Below, piece by piece: positions 5,465 through 7,367 of a DNA stretch of 7,367 bases. A program made the position numbers and the translations under genes. Source of the stretch: Methanobacteriota archaeon (GTDB lineage Archaea > Thermoplasmatota > Poseidoniia > Poseidoniales > Thalassarchaeaceae); the NCBI GenBank assembly GCA_002685895.1, contig NYYK01000022.1:3862-11228 (forward strand), in the 5' to 3' direction. The notes below the pieces were generated by a model that made no database searches, had not been told where the DNA came from, and worked only from the letters and a program-made list of their open reading frames with translations. Every line of letters starts with the position of its first letter. The first letter of the stretch is position 1.

Positions 5465-7367
5465 AGAATAATGTGAACAACAACGTGCACGCTATTGTTG
5501 AAATTGGCTCTGGGAAGAGCCAATGAGTGGAAGAACTATCAAATCCGGGAACTGCATTTAGCATTGTCAAATCACTCGTTAGACCATTGATACCAAGTGT
5601 AGATGCTGATGGAATGATGCTCGTAGTCTGGGCATCAATCAAGACAGCTCGCGCATCGAATGTTTCACCGCCCAATTCTAATTGAACTCTGCCGATGGCG
5701 GCTATTCTTCCACCTCTAACATCACTAACTTCAACGATTGGATAAACATCACCAATCCAATGAACATCGATTGTTGCGCTCTGTAAATTCTCACCAATTG
5801 CTTCCACTTGTAGCATATAGAGATTAGGTGATGATGGTAGGTCGGTTTGTTTCACATACAATCTGCCAAGCCCCCCTTCGGATGAAGAAACAGAGATGCC
5901 AAAATTGGCTGTTGGAGCAATTGCAGTATGACTCGCCATATCTTCAGCGAGGAGTAGCATATCGCCTCTAGTATTGATTGCTCGACCTGCTGCTGAGATA
6001 AACAAATCCATCCCCCGTCCTGAAGATGCATAATTGAGCGTAGGCATACCTTGGAAGCTAGTATCTTGGGTAATATCGTAATTTAAGGAAGGTTCAACAT
6101 CGAGAGTCATTGTACCGGGAATTTCTCGGATTAAGACCGTCAGTGGCCACCATTCACCATCAGAGAAGATTTGCTGTTGCATCATCATAGAATTGACACT
6201 CATTCCACCAATCTGTTCATCTTCAGGCACCGACATCGAAAGATGAACTCGTTGACCCAAAGCAGCATTCAAATCAACCTTTTTCGGAATATCATTAAGA
6301 AGCACTTCAGAACGAGTCGCACCTTCTCTGTCGAGCAACATTGCGTGCACATAATCCAATCGGTGTGACATATTATAGCGAGAGGTCAGCATAATCTCGG
6401 GAATCAGCAAATCGTTAATTCGTTCTAGATCTATCTCTACCTGTAGCGATGTATACTCATCAATCTCAAGCCCCACCATTGTGAGAGCGAAATCTTGTCC
6501 TTCGAAGCCTTTGATGTCGAAAATGAATTCTTCACGAGTGGGCACCCAACCCTCAAGGTCGATTTCCACATGGTATTTGTCCCGCACAGTCATATTGGTG
6601 TATTCAACAAAGAAATTCGTTTGTGGGGGTAAATCAGGCAACCAAGTACGTAGGTGGAAGGCGGTACTATTCTCATGTTCACCTGCACGCATGGCAACTC
6701 CATGCACCCATTCGGGTTCATCTAACGTCATGTTTCCTTGACGCAAATCTGCAATCAAAGTAAATGGTGCAGAGGTATTCAATTCAACTCCCGCGGAGAA
6801 TGATTCAGTTCCTGAACCATCACCAGTGAGACTGGTGGCAAAGCCGCTCAGAAGATCGTTCACGCCCCTACCAACATCGGAAAATCCTGCAAGGAAGAAT
6901 CCCACTCCTGCAAGACCACTTTCGGTGGAAAGGTTTGGCATTGACAACTGATTCTCTCCGTTCGAAGGTGGAATCGAAATCTCAAGATTACTTGGCAATG
7001 GGCTAATCAATATTTCACCATTGATTCCCTTTGTGGGATCATCCCAATCAGTCTCATCCCTCAAGAGTAGACCAAGATTTTCTCCACCTTCTGACAGCAA
7101 TTTTACCGCGGGCATCCCATCTTTACCAGATGCACCTTCAATCGCTGGTTCGGAGTATTGAACGGCTTGTATCCCACTGATTCTCGCTGATAGTGATGCT
7201 TCATTATCATCCACATTTTGCCAAAACATGAAATGATCTCCATCCATGGTTTTCATATCAGTAGCATTACCCATCTGAATTGTGATACTACCAATTGCAG
7301 TTTCACCTTCCCAACTAACTGAAGAACCGGTTTCCATGGAAAAGTTCTGAGGGAACTGCTCAATCAA
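5463..7367 (-). CDS. Large secreted or surface beta-rich protein, unknown function, 5' end outside window
   Basis: At least 634 residues are readable; the frame is open to the right edge. The first codon in view is TTG, but no signal peptide, Shine-Dalgarno or other start signal is visible, so the true start is probably beyond 7367. I do not recognise the family. It is acidic, dominated by short beta-strand-like segments, with two VEIDLE strands about 50 residues apart, and carries eight N-x-S/T sequons in its first half (such as NAT, NLS, NTS, NMT, NST, NMS), as expected of an exported archaeal protein. A single Cys occurs in the whole stretch, in the C-terminal hydrophobic tail. That tail reads WLFPEP followed by 13 mostly apolar residues (622-634) ending at the TGA at 5463-5465; it could be a short membrane anchor. 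It is the first gene of the cluster in view, 9 bases before the 217-residue membrane protein, with which it is very likely co-transcribed. Confidence 0.9.
   Translation of the reverse strand: MIEQFPQNFSMETGSSVSWEGETAIGSITIQMGNATDMKTMDGDHFMFWQNVDDNEASLSARISGIQAVQYSEPAIEGASGKDGMPAVKLLSEGGENLGLLLRDETDWDDPTKGINGEILISPLPSNLEISIPPSNGENQLSMPNLSTESGLAGVGFFLAGFSDVGRGVNDLLSGFATSLTGDGSGTESFSAGVELNTSAPFTLIADLRQGNMTLDEPEWVHGVAMRAGEHENSTAFHLRTWLPDLPPQTNFFVEYTNMTVRDKYHVEIDLEGWVPTREEFIFDIKGFEGQDFALTMVGLEIDEYTSLQVEIDLERINDLLIPEIMLTSRYNMSHRLDYVHAMLLDREGATRSEVLLNDIPKKVDLNAALGQRVHLSMSVPEDEQIGGMSVNSMMMQQQIFSDGEWWPLTVLIREIPGTMTLDVEPSLNYDITQDTSFQGMPTLNYASSGRGMDLFISAAGRAINTRGDMLLLAEDMASHTAIAPTANFGISVSSSEGGLGRLYVKQTDLPSSPNLYMLQVEAIGENLQSATIDVHWIGDVYPIVEVSDVRGGRIAAIGRVQLELGGETFDARAVLIDAQTTSIIPSASTLGINGLTSDLTMLNAVPGFDSSSTHWLFPEPISTIACTLLFTLF

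Noticed and set aside
7365..7367. TTG as the real start of the large secreted protein
   Set aside because: It is simply the first codon at the window edge; the protein would lack a signal peptide although it looks exported, and no upstream signal can be seen.
1..7367. CRISPR array, insertion sequence, tRNA or rRNA
   Set aside because: No regularly spaced repeats, transposase motifs, terminal inverted repeats or RNA-gene signatures were seen on either strand.

Overview
The window looks like a piece of chromosome from an uncultured marine euryarchaeon, most plausibly Marine Group II (Poseidoniales) or a close Thermoplasmatota relative. This is an inference. It rests on the gene style: very long, acidic, N-glycosylation-sequon-rich secreted proteins; a Kp43-like S8 protease followed by CARDB/NEW3-type Ig domains, one membrane helix and a cytoplasmic zinc-ribbon-like tail; a good archaeal Shine-Dalgarno; and moderate GC. 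No rRNA, tRNA or informational gene is present to fix the taxonomy.

All coding is on the minus strand, so transcription runs from right to left: 7367..5463, then 5453..4800, then 4703..1. The first gene (partial at its 5' end) encodes a secreted or surface protein of at least about 630 residues that I do not recognise. Nine bases later comes a 217-residue single-pass membrane protein with an acidic cytoplasmic N-terminus and a beta-rich outer domain; its Shine-Dalgarno overlaps the stop codon of the gene before it. After a 96-base spacer packed with inverted repeats comes the dominant gene. I translated its frame codon by codon: it stays open for 1567 codons from ATG at 4703 to the left edge and has no stop in the window.

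The dominant gene encodes a subtilisin-family (S8) protease with a signal peptide, a long and possibly duplicated propeptide, a catalytic domain with Asp288/His322/Asn425/Ser512, a jelly-roll domain, about six Ig-like repeats, a transmembrane helix, and a Pro/Glu-rich cytoplasmic tail ending in a CxxC motif. The three genes probably form one surface-directed cluster. The link between the first two is strong (9-base gap, shared signal). The link to the protease is weaker because of the structured 96-base spacer, which may carry its own control.

The most unusual points are the nested stem-loop that encloses the protease start codon and its presumed ribosome-binding site, a perfect 15-bp palindrome in the same spacer, and the architecture of the protease itself, which joins an extracellular peptidase to a cytoplasmic zinc-ribbon-like module. 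Nothing on the plus strand looks like a real gene.
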